NCBI RefSeq assembly: GCF_004006635.1 | Contig: NZ_CP034842.1 | Span: 744,001-808,000 of the forward strand | DNA length: 64,000 nucleotides | Origin: Fusobacterium necrophorum subsp. necrophorum | GTDB taxonomy: Bacteria > Fusobacteriota > Fusobacteriia > Fusobacteriales > Fusobacteriaceae | Direction: 5' to 3' | Shown: positions 18,527-27,103 of the stretch, piece after piece | Layout: each line of letters opens with the position of its first letter | Numbering within the stretch: position 1 is the first letter of the stretch | Made by a program: the position numbers and the translations under genes | Notes under the pieces: model-generated | The model's database searches: none | Told to the model about the DNA's origin: nothing | Seen by the model: the letters and a program-made list of their open reading frames with translations, nothing else

Positions 18527-19825
18527 ATGGCAATTAAAAATGATATTATTGCTTTATTACAGGAAGTGGAACAGGGAAAATATTCCAATATTGTTTTGAA
18601 TGAATTGTTTCATAAAAAAAGTTTTCAAAAGGGAGAAAAAAATTTTATCACGGAAGTATTTTATGGAGTGATTCGGAATAAAATTTATTTGGACCATATG
18701 ATTTCACAAAAAGTAAAGGAAATCAAAAAGGACTGGTTACAGCAGTTGTTTCGACTTTCTTTTTATCAAATTCGTTTCATGGAAAGTGATGACAAAGGAG
18801 TCATTTGGGAGGGAGTGGAATTAGCAAAAAAGAAATACGGTATTTCCGTGTCTCGCTTTGTCAATGCCGTGTTGCGAAATTTTCAGAGAAGTTTTTCAGA
18901 AGAGGAAGAAAAACTGATAAAAGCGGAGAAAGAAGAAATTTTACTGTCATATCCGAAATGGTTTTTCCAACAAATCAAAAAGGAAAATCCTACACAGTAT
19001 TTGGAGATTTTAAAGAGCTTAAAAAGAACACCGTTGTTGAGTGTAAGAGTGAACCTGTTGAAGTATTCCTGTGAGGAATTTGAGGAATATTTAGCAAGAG
19101 AAGAGATCGATATTGTAAAGAAAGTCGAAACCGTTTATTATCTGAAAGCGGGAAATATTTTGGCCAGTTCGGAATTTCAAGAAGGAAAAATGATTGTGCA
19201 AGATGCAGCTTCTTATTTGGCAGCGAAGAATTTGGGAGCCAAAGCGGGAGAAATTGTTTTGGATACCTGTAGTGCTCCCGGAGGAAAAACTTCCGTGTTG
19301 GCGGAAGACATGAAAAATGAAGGACAAATTTTATCTTTGGACATTCATACACACAAAATAAAATTGATTCAGGAAAATTGTAAAAAATTGGGCATTACGA
19401 TAGTGCAAGCTGTAAAATTGGATGCAAGACATCTTTCTTTGCAAGGGAAAAAGTTTGATAGAATTCTTGTCGATGCTCCTTGTAGCGGATATGGGGTATT
19501 GGCAAAAAAACCGGAAGGATTGTATACGAAAAAACCCGAAAATATTGGAGAATTGGTGATATTACAACGAGAAATTTTAGCTTCTGCCGCAGAGGTTTTA
19601 AAAGTGGGAGGAGAAATGGTTTATAGTACCTGTACGATTCTTCCACAAGAAAATCAGGAAAATGCTGCATGGTTTTTGGAAACACATCCCAATTTTGAAA
19701 GTGTAGCCCTTCAAATTCCGGAGAATGTAGCAGGGTCTTATGATGAGTGGGGAGGCTTTTCCATTGACTATCAAGAAAAAGTTCTGGACTCTTTCTATAT
19801 GGTCAAATGGAAGAGGTTATCTTGA
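18527..19825 (+). CDS. rsmB: 16S rRNA (cytosine-967 C5) methyltransferase RsmB
   Basis: 432 residues. The N-terminal NusB-like RNA-binding domain (about 1-130) is followed by a SAM-dependent m5C methyltransferase domain: LDTCSAPGGKTSVLAEDM (SAM loop, from 246), VDAPCSGYG with Cys319, and YSTCTILPQEN with catalytic Cys369. Ribosome site TTAGGAGGATCC; -10 TATAAT at 18483. The stop codon lies inside the 16-base sequence duplicated by the IS30 insertion, so the element landed exactly at the gene's end without damaging it. Confidence 0.95.
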   Translation: MAIKNDIIALLQEVEQGKYSNIVLNELFHKKSFQKGEKNFITEVFYGVIRNKIYLDHMISQKVKEIKKDWLQQLFRLSFYQIRFMESDDKGVIWEGVELAKKKYGISVSRFVNAVLRNFQRSFSEEEEKLIKAEKEEILLSYPKWFFQQIKKENPTQYLEILKSLKRTPLLSVRVNLLKYSCEEFEEYLAREEIDIVKKVETVYYLKAGNILASSEFQEGKMIVQDAASYLAAKNLGAKAGEIVLDTCSAPGGKTSVLAEDMKNEGQILSLDIHTHKIKLIQENCKKLGITIVQAVKLDARHLSLQGKKFDRILVDAPCSGYGVLAKKPEGLYTKKPENIGELVILQREILASAAEVLKVGGEMVYSTCTILPQENQENAAWFLETHPNFESVALQIPENVAGSYDEWGGFSIDYQEKVLDSFYMVKWKRLS

Positions 19826-19834
19826 GAAAAGAGG
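19819..19834. repeat. target-site duplication, left copy
   Basis: ATCTTGAGAAAAGAGG, identical to 20996-21011 on the other side of the IS30 element. Contains the rsmB stop codon. Confidence 0.9.
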
Positions 19835-20995
19835 TTTAAGTTGTAAAATAAAGTGTCACACTAAAATAAAATAAAAAGAACCATAAGTAGTTTTCTATGA
19901 TATGATTAATTTGCCGATCAATCAAAAGGAGATAAACTACTATGGTTCAACAAAAGTATACTATAAAAAGAGAAAAAGGTAAACATTTAACTTCCATTGA
20001 AAGAGGAAAAATTGAAGCTTACTTTAAATTAGGGTATTCTAAAACTAAGATTGCTCAGTTAATTGATGTTTCTAGGAGAACTATTCAAAGAGAAATTAAA
20101 AGAGGTTGGGTAGAAGGATTACAAAACTCTGATTTATCTCTTTACGACACATACTCTGCGCATAAAGCTCAAAGAAAATATAATGATTCTCAAAGAAAAA
20201 AAGAAGGTAATTTAAAAATAGATAAGAATTATGAATTAATTAATTTTCTAGAAAACTCTATGCTTATTGATAAAAATTCTCCCTATGCAGCTTTAGAAAG
20301 TGCTAAAAAGAAGGGTTTCAATGTAAATATATCATTAAAAACATTGTATAACTATATTCATAAAGAATTATTTATAAAATTTACTGAGAAAGATATGTGT
20401 TACAAAAAAGATATAAGAAAAAAATCTCTCAAAGAAAAAAGAATAAGAAAACAAGGAGGAAAATCAATAGAACAAAGGGCACAGCTAATTAATAATAGAG
20501 AGGAAATAGGTCATTTTGAGATGGACACTGTTGTAGGCAAAAGAGGAAGCTCTTCATGTCTTTTAGTTCTTACAGATAGAAAATCAAGATTAGAAGTAAT
20601 AAGAAAATTAAAGTCTAAAACAGTAAAAGATGTTGTGGAAACAGTAAAAAATATTGTTAGAGAATATCCAGAACTAATAAAGACAATTACAAGTGATAAT
20701 GGAAGCGAATTTATGAATGCTGAAGCAATAGAAGAGTTAGGAATAGAATACTTTTATGCACATAGTTATAGTTCAGGAGAAAGAGGAAGTAATGAAAATA
20801 ATAATAAATTAATTAGGCGCTATATAAAAAAGGGAGTAGATATAGGTTCTATAAGCGAAGAAGAAATAATAAGAATAGAAGAGTGGATGAATTCATATCC
20901 AAGAAAATTATTTAATGGGAAAAGTTCCTTAGAAGTATATTCTAAAGAACTTACAAAATATTTTTCTTAGTGTGACATTTACTATTGCAATTTAC
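19835..20995 (+). mobile_element. IS30-family insertion sequence
   Basis: About 1161 bases with one transposase gene. The ends are imperfect inverted repeats: the left TTGTAAAATAAAG then TGTCACACTAA faces right-end TTGCAATAGTAAA then TGTCACACTAA (complement), 19 of 24 matching, the inner 11 identical. A 16-base direct repeat (ATCTTGAGAAAAGAGG) flanks it exactly. It sits between the rsmB stop codon and the promoter of the serine tRNA pair, only 11 bases from that promoter's -35 box. Confidence 0.92.
19942..20970 (+). CDS. IS30-family transposase
   Basis: 342 residues, intact. N-terminal HTH (about 15-55: LTSIERGKIEAYFKLGYSKTKIAQLIDVSRRTIQREIKRG), then a DDE core: Asp in GHFEMDTVVGKRGSS, Asp in TITSDNGSEF, and Glu in GERGSNENNNKLIRRYIKKG. 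Ribosome site AAAGGAG. More AT-rich than the surrounding chromosome. Full length with intact catalytic residues, so the element is probably active or only recently arrived. Confidence 0.95.
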   Translation: MVQQKYTIKREKGKHLTSIERGKIEAYFKLGYSKTKIAQLIDVSRRTIQREIKRGWVEGLQNSDLSLYDTYSAHKAQRKYNDSQRKKEGNLKIDKNYELINFLENSMLIDKNSPYAALESAKKKGFNVNISLKTLYNYIHKELFIKFTEKDMCYKKDIRKKSLKEKRIRKQGGKSIEQRAQLINNREEIGHFEMDTVVGKRGSSSCLLVLTDRKSRLEVIRKLKSKTVKDVVETVKNIVREYPELIKTITSDNGSEFMNAEAIEELGIEYFYAHSYSSGERGSNENNNKLIRRYIKKGVDIGSISEEEIIRIEEWMNSYPRKLFNGKSSLEVYSKELTKYFS

Positions 20996-21011
20996 ATCTT
21001 GAGAAAAGAGG
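20996..21011. repeat. target-site duplication, right copy
   Basis: ATCTTGAGAAAAGAGG, exact copy of 19819-19834; 16 bases is long for the IS30 family but known for some members. Confidence 0.9.
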
Positions 21012-21022
21012 GAGAAAAATTC

Positions 21023-21052
21023 TTGACAAAGCTTAGAAGGATATGATATGAT
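21023..21052 (+). promoter_or_regulatory. promoter of the tRNA-Ser pair
   Basis: TTGACA, 18-base spacer, TATGAT; transcription would begin just before the first tRNA at 21063. The IS30 element inserted 11 bases upstream, so any upstream activator region is now replaced. Confidence 0.7.
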
Positions 21053-21062
21053 ATAAAACGTT

Positions 21063-21146
21063 GGAAGGTTATCCTAATTGGTAAGGAATCGGTCTTGAAA
21101 ACCGACGTCGTAAGACTTTAGAGTTCGAGTCTCTAACCTTCCGCCA
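21063..21146 (+). tRNA. tRNA-Ser (anticodon TGA)
   Basis: Cloverleaf folds by eye: acceptor GGAAGGT/ACCTTCC, anticodon arm TCGGT-CTTGAAA-ACCGA with TGA anticodon, a long variable arm (class II, as for Ser), T arm TAGAG-TTCGAGT-CTCTA, and encoded CCA. Confidence 0.95.
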
Positions 21147-21151
21147 TGTAC

Positions 21152-21241
21152 GGTGAGATGGCAGAGTGGCCTAATGCACTTCCCTGCTAAGGAAGAGTAC
21201 CCTCACGGGTACCGAGGGTTCAAATCCCTCTCTCACCGCCA
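21152..21241 (+). tRNA. tRNA-Ser (anticodon GCT)
   Basis: Acceptor GGTGAGA/TCTCACC, anticodon arm CTTCC-CTGCTAA-GGAAG with GCT, long variable arm with TACCC/GGGTA, T arm GAGGG-TTCAAAT-CCCTC, encoded CCA. Only 5 bases follow the first tRNA, so both come from one transcript. Confidence 0.95.
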
Positions 21242-21335
21242 TAAAGTCTTTATTTACCAATGTTTTTTGAAAATGAAAAAATATTTTGACAGAGAGTGGC
21301 GAGGTAAAAACTTGCAATATTCTTGAATTTAAGGG

Positions 21336-21366
21336 GAGTTATGAGGTTTTTTATGACTCTTTTTTT
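21336..21366 (+). terminator. terminator after the tRNA pair
   Basis: GAGTTAT / ATGACTC stem (one G-U pair) with a 10-base loop, then seven T. About 95 bases downstream of the second tRNA. The T tract is also the beginning of a 27-base repeat shared with position 52283. Confidence 0.65.
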
Positions 21367-21385
21367 ATTCTTTAGGAAATTATAA
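21359..21385 (+). repeat. 27-base repeat, copy A (upstream of omptin)
   Basis: Identical to 52283-52309: C, seven T, then ATTCTTTAGGAAATTATAA. Similarity continues about 30 bases more with mismatches (TAGAAAGAATGAGCGAAATG versus TGGAAAGAAGGAGTAAAATG). Confidence 0.85.
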
Positions 21386-21445
21386 CATAGAAAGAATGAG
21401 CGAAATGTTTTAAAAGTAAACAATTTTATAAGGGGGAAAATACTA

Positions 21446-22510
21446 ATGAAAAAATATTTGGCACTTATGACATTAATTTTGTCTAGTACAGTATATGCTA
21501 ATGGAGGGGAGCTTAGCGCAAATATCCAAAATCTTAACGGGAAAGCTGGAGAATATGTTTATATTCCTACAAATGGAGATAAAATAAGTTACCTGAAATG
21601 GGATATAAAAAATGTTCCCATGCTAAATTTGGGCTATAATTACGAATATGACAATTGGGAATTTTCAATAAGAGGAAGAAAAAATATAGGAAATAACATT
21701 AGAAGTGGCTACATGAAAGACTATGATTGGTTCAGTACAGCGGAAGAATCCGAGCCTGTACTTTTACAAGCAGGATTGAGTAAAGATCAGGCTGAGGCTA
21801 TGGCAAAAGAAAAAAGTAAAGAGCTGGGAATAAAACTTGACGTAAAAGAAGAGGAAGGTCAATATGCCGTTCAATATACGCCACAGGAAAAAGATAGAGG
21901 AGAGCTATCAAACTTCAGTAAAAATAAAAATTACGTAAAGAATATTATAGGTTTGGATTTAACGGCTAAATATTATCTGAAAAAGGATGATAAATATAAA
22001 ATAGCCCCTATGGTCGGATTAAATTATGATAAATTCGAATTCTATGCATTAGGTGGAGATCAAAAGAATTATATTCCCGGGACAGGTGCTTATACTTTAG
22101 AGCCGGGAAATGGTAAAAAAGGAATTACATACAAACAAAGATTTATGACTCCATATTTAGGACTATACTTTGATTATAGAATTAATTCTAATTGGGAAGT
22201 CAATTTGCTTCTAAAAGGAAGTGCTTGGGGAAGAGCAAGGGCAAAAGATAGACATTTGGAAAGAGGAAAAATGGAAAGTTTTGAAAAATATAAATCAATT
22301 AAATACCTTTCTTCGAATCTTTCAATAAAATATCATTGGAATGAATCTTTAGCTTTAAAATACGAAATAGAACTTACAAAATATTTTAAAAATAAAAAAT
22401 CAAATGTCAGACACACAGATGAAGACGGTAAGGTTGAAAATATAAAAGATCTTTCAGGAATATCTAATAAAACTATAGCTTCATCTTTCGGATTTGAATA
22501 CAAGTTTTAA
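21446..22510 (+). CDS. omptin-family outer membrane protease
   Basis: 354 residues with a Sec signal peptide (MKKYLALMTLILSSTVYANG, cut near residue 18) and alternating beta-strand pattern ending in aromatic FGFEYKF, typical of an outer-membrane barrel. Family marks: NGKAGEYVY, KISYLKWDIKNVPML, MKDYDWF (Asp92, Asp94), ITYKQRFMTPYLGL, and GSAWGRARAKDRHLE (Asp268, His270). The spacing D-x-D and D-x-H matches OmpT Asp83/Asp85 and Asp210/His212, so the catalytic set is complete. Between residues about 98 and 160 there is a charged stretch some 45 residues longer than in OmpT, predicted to lie in an extracellular loop. Omptins cut at basic residues and often disarm host peptides or activate plasminogen. 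It stands alone with its own terminator. Confidence 0.88.
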   Translation: MKKYLALMTLILSSTVYANGGELSANIQNLNGKAGEYVYIPTNGDKISYLKWDIKNVPMLNLGYNYEYDNWEFSIRGRKNIGNNIRSGYMKDYDWFSTAEESEPVLLQAGLSKDQAEAMAKEKSKELGIKLDVKEEEGQYAVQYTPQEKDRGELSNFSKNKNYVKNIIGLDLTAKYYLKKDDKYKIAPMVGLNYDKFEFYALGGDQKNYIPGTGAYTLEPGNGKKGITYKQRFMTPYLGLYFDYRINSNWEVNLLLKGSAWGRARAKDRHLERGKMESFEKYKSIKYLSSNLSIKYHWNESLALKYEIELTKYFKNKKSNVRHTDEDGKVENIKDLSGISNKTIASSFGFEYKF

Positions 22511-22527
22511 TAGGTCTGAGCTTTTTG

Positions 22528-22565
22528 GGTATCAATGAATTTTTTAATTCATTGATACCTTTTTA
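22528..22565 (+). terminator. terminator of the omptin gene
   Basis: Perfect 14-base stem GGTATCAATGAATT / AATTCATTGATACC with a 4-base loop, then TTTTTAT. It starts 17 bases after the stop. Confidence 0.93.
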
Positions 22566-22590
22566 TAAATAATAATATAAAAAGAGTTAA

Positions 22591-22823
22591 AAAGTAAAAA
22601 GCATCCAATTAAAATTAGCAGTAAAAGTAAATTATGAATTGCTTGATTGATATTGGGAGTTAGGGAAGGAAATTACTGAAAAACAAAAAGAATATTCTTG
22701 AGGAGACTCTTTTGTTAACTCATTATCAAAAGATTTACAAAAAGAATTTCCAGATATGAAAGGATTCTCTGTTACTAATTTTAAATATATCAGAAAATTT
22801 TATCAGTTCAATAAAAAGAAGTA
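22591..22823 (+). pseudogene. decayed DUF1016 (YhcG-type) N-terminal domain
   Basis: Reading one frame through two TGA codons gives LKLAVKVNYELLD*YWELGKE, ITEKQKEYS*GDSFVNSLSKD, LQKEFPDMKGFSVTNFKYIR and KFYQFNKKK. That is recognisable as the N-terminal domain of DUF1016/PDDEXK nuclease proteins (YWELGKEI, LSKDLQKEFPDMKGFS, YIRKFY). No start codon, ends early at TAG, and the nuclease part is absent. Relatives often accompany restriction systems; none is left here. The rest of the spacer to 23024 is AT-rich with a TTATAATA -10 for the next gene. Confidence 0.75.
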
Positions 22824-23024
22824 GAAAGATTAATTTACTTCTTTTTTATTTTTTTTAAATAGTCATATGTGAGAAATAGAATTATACTACTTTTATTATA
22901 TTGAGAGAGTGTGATTTTTTTCAATAAAAAATACTTTACTTTTTCCTATTTTTTTCAATATGAGTGTGTTATAATAAAAAAAAGTTCATTCTTTTTTATT
23001 ATCAATAAGGAGGATATTGCAGAA

Positions 23025-23582
23025 ATGTTGAATACAGACCTATTGAAAGTAAAGTTTTTAAGTAAATATACAGAGCAAGCATTGGAAGACTATGAGGCAG
23101 ATTTGCGAATGAAGCTTTTAGTGGGAAAGAATGCGGTTTCTATCATGGCAAAGCTGGCATCTTTATGCTTTTTTAAAAAAGATTATGACATGGCTGTTTA
23201 TTTTTTTGAAAAGTTAATGAAATTAGATGCTACCAATGGAAATTGGCCCGGTTTTTTAGCCTATGTGTATTATGAACAGGAAAAATATAAAAAGGCGATT
23301 CCCTATTTTGAAAAATCGGTAGATTTGAGTCCAAATTCTCCTTTCATTTATTTCTTATTGGGAAACAGCTATTCTCGACTGGGCAAGATAAAGGAAGCAA
23401 CTTGGTGTTATGAATTAGCAATTTTTTTGGATTTTGATATTTATGGAGCCCATGTGGACTTTGCCAAGAAATATGAAAAAATGGGACAAAAGGAAAAGGC
23501 ATTGGAAGAATATATTCTTGCCTATGAAATTGACCCGCGAGATAAAAAAATAAGGAAGAAGATAGATGCCTTGTCAGAATAA
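23025..23582 (+). CDS. TPR-repeat protein
   Basis: 185 residues with three to four tetratricopeptide repeats from about residue 45: AVYFFEKLMKLDATNGNWPG, AIPYFEKSVDLSPNSPFIYF, ATWCYELAIFLDFDIYG and ALEEYILAYEIDPRDKK. Cytoplasmic scaffold without signal peptide. The frame is open 38 codons upstream into a hydrophobic AT-rich leader, but AAGGAGG at 23007 points to the ATG at 23025. Followed 22 bases later by the DnaJ-domain gene, probably in one transcript. Partner not known. Confidence 0.85.
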   Translation: MLNTDLLKVKFLSKYTEQALEDYEADLRMKLLVGKNAVSIMAKLASLCFFKKDYDMAVYFFEKLMKLDATNGNWPGFLAYVYYEQEKYKKAIPYFEKSVDLSPNSPFIYFLLGNSYSRLGKIKEATWCYELAIFLDFDIYGAHVDFAKKYEKMGQKEKALEEYILAYEIDPRDKKIRKKIDALSE

Positions 23583-23604
23583 ACAGGGAGGGATGTAGTA
23601 GAAT

Positions 23605-24150
23605 ATGAACAATGGATTTTTAATTTTGATATTAATCATCGCCATATTGGCATTTTCAGGAAGAATACAAGGTCTTTCAGGACTGCTGATTTTTGGTTTG
23701 ATTTTATTTTTCTTAGGTTGGTTTACGGTTAAGTTTTTTTGGATTATACTGGCAATCGTGGGAATCAATTATATTACTAAGAGTATGAGACCGAAGACAC
23801 ATCGAAGAACACAATATACCTATAGAACCTATACCCAGCAAGATTTTGAAGATTTTTTTCGAAGAGCCGCTGGGAGTCAGTATGGAGGACAATATCAAAG
23901 GCGTTCTTCGGGAAATTATGGGAATCCTTATGCGACATATACAGAAGATTTAACAAAATATTATATGGTATTGGGAGTTGCCAAGGGAGTCAATAAGGAA
24001 GAAGTAAAGAAAGCCTATCTGAAAAAAGTGAAGGAACATCATCCGGATCGTTTTGCAAGTGCTTCTGAAAGTGAAAAGAAATATCATGAGGAGCAATTGA
24101 AAGCAATCAATGAAGCCTATGATAAAATTGAAAAAAGCTATACAGTGTGA
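23605..24150 (+). CDS. membrane-anchored J-domain protein
   Basis: 181 residues. Two N-terminal hydrophobic segments (about 4-24 and 28-58), a basic and Gln/Tyr/Ser-rich linker (70-115), then a C-terminal J domain (about 118-180) with KYYMVLGVAKGVNKEEVKKAYLKK and the HPD motif in EHHPDRF. The J domain stimulates DnaK ATP hydrolysis; here it is held at the inner membrane, facing the cytoplasm by expectation. It lacks the Gly/Phe, zinc-finger and client domains of true DnaJ. Lies 22 bases after the TPR gene and 38 before glmU. Confidence 0.87.
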   Translation: MNNGFLILILIIAILAFSGRIQGLSGLLIFGLILFFLGWFTVKFFWIILAIVGINYITKSMRPKTHRRTQYTYRTYTQQDFEDFFRRAAGSQYGGQYQRRSSGNYGNPYATYTEDLTKYYMVLGVAKGVNKEEVKKAYLKKVKEHHPDRFASASESEKKYHEEQLKAINEAYDKIEKSYTV

Positions 24151-24188
24151 TATAATAACTTTGGATTTTGATAAAAAAGGGGAAAGAA

Positions 24189-25547
24189 ATGAGTTTAAAA
24201 ACTTTGATTTTGGCGGCAGGAAAGGGAACTAGAATGAAGTCGGAACTTCCAAAAGTATTGCATCAGGTCAATGGAAAAGCCATGTTGCATAAAATTTTGG
24301 AAGTCGTAAATTCTTTGCAGCCGGAAGAAAATATTCTAATTTTAGGATATAAGCGGGAAGAGATTTTGAAAACATTGGTAAATTGTAGTTATGTGGTACA
24401 GGAAGAACAGTTAGGGACAGGGCATGCTATTTTACAGGCAAAAGAAAAGTTGGAACGGTATCATGGAGATATTATGGTTCTTTATGGAGACACTCCTTTG
24501 TTACGGGAAGAAACTCTTCAGGCTTTGTATCAGTATCATCGAGAGCAAAAAGCAACGACAACAGTATTGACAGCTATCTATGAAAATCCTTTCGGCTATG
24601 GAAGAATTTTAAAACAAGACGGCAAGGTATTGGGAATTGTTGAAGAAAAAGAGGCAACGGAAGAACAAAAGCGGATTCAGGAAATCAATGCGGGAGTTTA
24701 CTGTTTTGATTCCCAAGCTTTATGGAAGGCTTTGTCTCAGATTGACAATCATAATGAAAAAGGGGAATATTATTTAACAGACGTATTATCCATTCAAGCT
24801 CGGGAAGGAAAAAAAGTACTGTCATATCAATTAGAAGATGCCCAAGAAATTTTAGGAGTGAATTCTAAAGTAGAATTGGCGGAAGCAAGTAAAGTGTTAC
24901 GAGAGAGAAAAAATAAAAAATTGATGGAAGCCGGTGTTATTTTATTGGATCCGACGATAACCTATGTGGAAGAAGATGTTGAAATAGGGCAGGATACCGT
25001 CTTAGCTCCTACAGTTGTATTGCAAGGAAAAACGATTGTTGGAAAACAATGTGAAATTTTAGGGAATACAAGAATTGTGGATAGTCAGTTGGGAGATAAA
25101 GTCATCGTAGAAAGTTCCGTCATTGAGGAAAGTATTTTGGAAGAGGGCGTTACGATGGGACCATTTGCTCATCTTCGTCCGAAAACTCATTTGAAGAAGA
25201 AAGTTCATATTGGAAATTTTGTGGAAGTGAAGAAGTCCGTATTGGAAGAGGGCGTTAAGGCGGGGCATTTGACCTATTTGGGAGATGCTCATGTCGGAGA
25301 AAGAACGAATATCGGAGCAGGAACAATTACCTGTAACTATGATGGTGTGAACAAGTTTCCCACCAATATCGGAAAAGATGTTTTCATTGGAAGTGATTCC
25401 ATGTTGGTAGCTCCTGTTACGATTGGAGAAAACGCATTGATTGGGGCGGGTTCCGTCATTACGAAAGACGTTCCGGAAAATGCCTTGGCAGTAGAAAGAA
25501 ATAAACAAATTATAAAACATGAATGGAGGAAGAAGAATGGTAGATAG
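24189..25547 (+). CDS. glmU: bifunctional GlmU: GlcNAc-1-P uridyltransferase / GlcN-1-P acetyltransferase
   Basis: 452 residues; makes UDP-GlcNAc for peptidoglycan and LPS. The N-terminal nucleotidyltransferase ([33 protein letters not shown]) is joined to a C-terminal left-handed beta helix with [37 protein letters not shown] and the hexapeptide run to residue about 445. Start at the ATG after AAAAGGGGAAAGAA; a TTG seven codons earlier is less likely. Its last 11 bases overlap the prs start, implying coupled translation. Confidence 0.97.
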   Translation: MSLKTLILAAGKGTRMKSELPKVLHQVNGKAMLHKILEVVNSLQPEENILILGYKREEILKTLVNCSYVVQEEQLGTGHAILQAKEKLERYHGDIMVLYGDTPLLREETLQALYQYHREQKATTTVLTAIYENPFGYGRILKQDGKVLGIVEEKEATEEQKRIQEINAGVYCFDSQALWKALSQIDNHNEKGEYYLTDVLSIQAREGKKVLSYQLEDAQEILGVNSKVELAEASKVLRERKNKKLMEAGVILLDPTITYVEEDVEIGQDTVLAPTVVLQGKTIVGKQCEILGNTRIVDSQLGDKVIVESSVIEESILEEGVTMGPFAHLRPKTHLKKKVHIGNFVEVKKSVLEEGVKAGHLTYLGDAHVGERTNIGAGTITCNYDGVNKFPTNIGKDVFIGSDSMLVAPVTIGENALIGAGSVITKDVPENALAVERNKQIIKHEWRKKNGR

Positions 25548-26487
25548 CGTTAAAATTTTCGCTGGAACATCAAACAAGGAGTTGGCTCAAAAAATTGCTG
25601 AAAAGTATGGAATGGAACTAGGAAAGGCTGAAGTAGTTCGTTTCAAAGATGGAGAAGTCTTTGTAAAAATTGATGAGACCGTTCGAGGAAGAGATGTTTT
25701 TGTCGTGCAACCGACATCGGAACCTGTGAATGAAAATTTAATGGAATTATTGATTTTTGTAGATGCCTTGAAAAGAGCTTCCGCGAAAAGTATCAATGTC
25801 ATCGTACCTTATTATGGATATGCACGACAAGATAGAAAATCAAGTCCAAGAGAACCGATCACCTCAAAACTGGTGGCAAATTTGTTGACAAAAGCAGGGG
25901 TAACAAGATTATTAACAATGGATTTACATGCAGATCAAATTCAAGGATTTTTTGATATTCCCGTGGATCACTTACAAGCCTTGCCTTTAATGGTAAAATA
26001 CTTTAAGTCAAAAGGTTTCTATGGAGATAAGGTCGTAGTGGTTTCTCCGGATATCGGCGGAGTAAAAAGAGCTAGAAAATTGGCTGAAAAATTGGATTGT
26101 AAAATTGCAATTATCGATAAGAGAAGACCGAAACCGAATATGTCGGAAGTGATGAACTTAATTGGAGAAGTGGAAGGAAAAATTGCAATTTTTATTGATG
26201 ATATGATTGATACCGCAGGAACCATTACCAATGGGGCGGAGGCAATTATGAAAAGAGGAGCAAAAGAAGCCTATGCTTGTTGTACCCATGCAGTATTCTC
26301 AGACCCTGCGATTGAAAGATTGACGGCATCTTCTTTGACAGAAATTATTGTGACGGATTCTATTTGTTTACCGGAAAGAAAGAAAATTGATAAAATAAAG
26401 ATTTTATCCGTAGATGCATTATTTGCGGAAGCAATTAAAAGAGTGGTACACAATGAATCTGTTTCCGAGTTGTTCGAAGTGAAATAA
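25537..26487 (+). CDS. prs: ribose-phosphate pyrophosphokinase
   Basis: 316 residues; makes PRPP for nucleotides, His and Trp. [58 protein letters not shown] and the PRPP loop [13 protein letters not shown] are all present. Ribosome site GGAGGAAGAAG lies inside glmU and the start overlaps the glmU end by 11 bases. glmU-prs adjacency is common in Firmicutes and related lineages. Confidence 0.97.
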   Translation: MVDSVKIFAGTSNKELAQKIAEKYGMELGKAEVVRFKDGEVFVKIDETVRGRDVFVVQPTSEPVNENLMELLIFVDALKRASAKSINVIVPYYGYARQDRKSSPREPITSKLVANLLTKAGVTRLLTMDLHADQIQGFFDIPVDHLQALPLMVKYFKSKGFYGDKVVVVSPDIGGVKRARKLAEKLDCKIAIIDKRRPKPNMSEVMNLIGEVEGKIAIFIDDMIDTAGTITNGAEAIMKRGAKEAYACCTHAVFSDPAIERLTASSLTEIIVTDSICLPERKKIDKIKILSVDALFAEAIKRVVHNESVSELFEVK

Positions 26488-26489
26488 CA

Positions 26490-27098
26490 ATGGAAGTAAA
26501 GTATAAAGAGATTGGGGAACAAATCAAAAAAGGGGCTCTTATTATTTACCCCACGGATACCGTTTATGGAATAGGAGCCGATATGCAATCGGAAGAAGCT
26601 TTGATACATCTATATCAAGCAAAATCAAGAAATTTTTCTTCTCCTTTGATTGCTTTGGTCGATTCGGTGGAGAGAATTTCTGAAATTGCGTATATAGATA
26701 GCAAAAAAGAAGAGCTTGAAAAATTGAGTAAAGCATTTTGGCCGGGAGGTCTGACTGTCATTTTACCCGCCAAAGATTGTGTCCCTAAAATTATGATTTC
26801 AGGGGGAAATACTGTAGGAGTTCGTATTCCGAATCATGAAATGGCACTTGAAATTATTCGAGCGGCAGGAGGAATTTTACCTACGACAAGTGCGAATATT
26901 TCAGGAGAAGCAACCCCAAGCAGCTATCAGGAATTATCGGAGGCAATCAAGCAAAAAGCGGATATTGTCATTGACGGAGGCGTTTGCCCGGTAGGAGAGG
27001 CATCCACTATCCTTGATTTTACAAAAGATTCCCTTCAAATACTGCGACTGGGTGCGATAACGAAAGAAGAAATAGAAGCCGTAATAGGAAAAATATAG
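26490..27098 (+). CDS. L-threonylcarbamoyladenylate synthase (Sua5/YrdC/TsaC)
   Basis: 202 residues; first step of t6A37 tRNA modification. IYPTDTVYGIGAD (about 19-31), YQAKSRNFSSPLIALV with the KxR motif, FWPGGLTVILPA, GVRIPNHEMAL and TTSANISGEATPSS are YrdC signatures. It has no C-terminal Sua5 extension, so it is the short TsaC-like form. The ATG is 2 bases after the prs stop, in the same operon. Confidence 0.95.
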   Translation: MEVKYKEIGEQIKKGALIIYPTDTVYGIGADMQSEEALIHLYQAKSRNFSSPLIALVDSVERISEIAYIDSKKEELEKLSKAFWPGGLTVILPAKDCVPKIMISGGNTVGVRIPNHEMALEIIRAAGGILPTTSANISGEATPSSYQELSEAIKQKADIVIDGGVCPVGEASTILDFTKDSLQILRLGAITKEEIEAVIGKI

Positions 27099-27103
27099 GA
27101 GGA

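Noticed and set aside
22615..22823. TGA read as an amino acid (recoding) in the DUF1016 remnant
   Set aside because: Trp is coded by TGG in the same segment, one TGA falls where Leu or another residue is expected, and TGA is used as a normal stop by rsmB, plsX, rnc and others.
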